DNA of 31,536 bases from an uncultured Muribaculaceae bacterium. Lineage in GTDB: Bacteria > Bacteroidota > Bacteroidia > Bacteroidales > Muribaculaceae. Location: assembly GCA_910588245.1 (NCBI GenBank), contig CAJUQP010000041.1:1-31536 (forward strand). The letters are read 5' to 3'. Under the pieces are notes generated by a model. It saw nothing but the letters and a program-made list of their open reading frames with translations, was not told where the DNA came from and did not search any database. The number at the start of each line of letters is the position of its first letter. Positions within the stretch are counted from its first letter, which is position 1. Shown in pieces: positions 31,339 through 31,536 of this stretch. The translations under genes and the position numbers were made by a program.

Positions 31339-31370
31339 TTTGGTGGAATGAGAAAAAGTGTCTAACTTTG
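31339..31370 (+). promoter_or_regulatory. tRNA-Phe promoter
   Basis: TTTG at 31339-31342 and TAACTTTG at 31363-31370 are exactly 20 bp apart, a full Bacteroidota consensus. The tRNA begins about 50 bp downstream. Confidence 0.85.
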
Positions 31371-31420
31371 CAACCGCAAACGGCAAGGTAAACGGCTGAA
31401 ACGCTAACCTAAGCCAAGCA

Positions 31421-31493
31421 GGTGCCATAGCTCAGTTGGTAGAGCAAAGGACTGAAAATCCTTGTGTCCCCGGTTCGATTCCTGGTGGCACCA
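31421..31493 (+). tRNA. tRNA-Phe (anticodon GAA)
   Basis: It is a 73-nt cloverleaf. The acceptor stem is GGTGCCA/TGGCACC with discriminator A, the D arm is GCTCAGTTGGTAGAGC and the anticodon stem AAGGA/TCCTT has loop CTGAAAA, anticodon GAA. The T arm is CCCGG-TTCGATT-CCTGG. The middle T-stem pair is C31471 against T31483, a mismatch. The 3' CCA is not encoded. Confidence 0.96.
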
Positions 31494-31509
31494 CCCAAGC
31501 AAAGATTAA

Positions 31510-31536
31510 ATCGCTAATTCTTACAGAGTTGGCGAT
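31510..31536 (+). terminator. Probable terminator hairpin at the right edge
   Basis: ATCGCTAATT (31510-31519) pairs with AGTTGGCGAT (31527-31536) over 10 positions, with two G-T pairs and loop CTTACAG. It is probably the tRNA-Phe terminator; its T-run would lie beyond the window. Confidence 0.55.

Noticed and set aside
1..31536. CRISPR array, insertion sequence, prophage or toxin-antitoxin genes
   Set aside because: The repeat arrays have no unique spacers, and no transposase, integrase, Cas, phage or toxin-antitoxin protein was recognised on either strand.

Overview
The window looks like chromosome from a gut Bacteroidales bacterium, most probably Muribaculaceae-like. The placement is inferred from gene content and signals, not from a marker-gene search. 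Supporting observations are a SusC/SusD pair with a DUF4959/DUF5000-type lipoprotein, a DUF6377-type membrane regulator, a DUF2027-Smr protein, a possible type IX secretion tail on an amylase, and many promoters of the Bacteroidota form TTTG-N19/20-TAnnTTTG. No transposase, integrase, phage gene or CRISPR array was seen.

Layout. 1-543: a heptanucleotide repeat array running off the left edge, a long hairpin terminator, a LacI-type palindrome and a strong promoter. 544-7712: one apparent operon of ECF sigma factor, surface glycan-binding-type lipoprotein, SusC and SusD. 7713-8351: gene-free, with GC-rich hairpins, direct repeats, a polypurine tract and two terminators. 8352-10583: MgtC/SapB-type membrane protein, NfeD and an SPFH protein. 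10613-14895: sufB without sufC, sufD or sufS, then a PhoH-type ATPase, DUF2027-Smr and DUF695 genes. 14894-15215: two facing heptanucleotide arrays. 15237-18005: secreted GH13 alpha-amylase-family enzyme. 18137-22873, minus strand: membrane coiled-coil protein, small acidic lipoprotein, tRNA-Leu(CAA), a second membrane coiled-coil protein, rpoN. 23066-23746: membrane-anchored TPR protein. 23747-24939: 1.2 kb with no convincing protein gene, holding a 14-bp tandem repeat and a minus-strand promoter-terminator pair that suggests an RNA of about 400 nt. 24940-26556, minus strand: membrane-spanning TPR/HTH regulator. 26643-31210: M16 peptidase, dusB, DUF2807 protein and a polysaccharide flippase. 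31421-31493: tRNA-Phe(GAA).

How the genes work together. The first operon would bind and import a glycan or similar nutrient across the outer membrane, but it encodes no hydrolase, so the substrate cannot be named. The sigma factor at its head probably drives that operon, yet no anti-sigma gene is present and the SusC lacks the STN domain usual in trans-envelope signalling. NfeD and the SPFH protein form a known membrane-microdomain pair. The remaining genes are mostly housekeeping.

The two signals least explained by known genes are a family of 7-bp-period tandem arrays at five places (2-143, 9084-9104, 14894-14998, 15041-15215, 23967-24044) and the predicted minus-strand transcript at 24626-24228.
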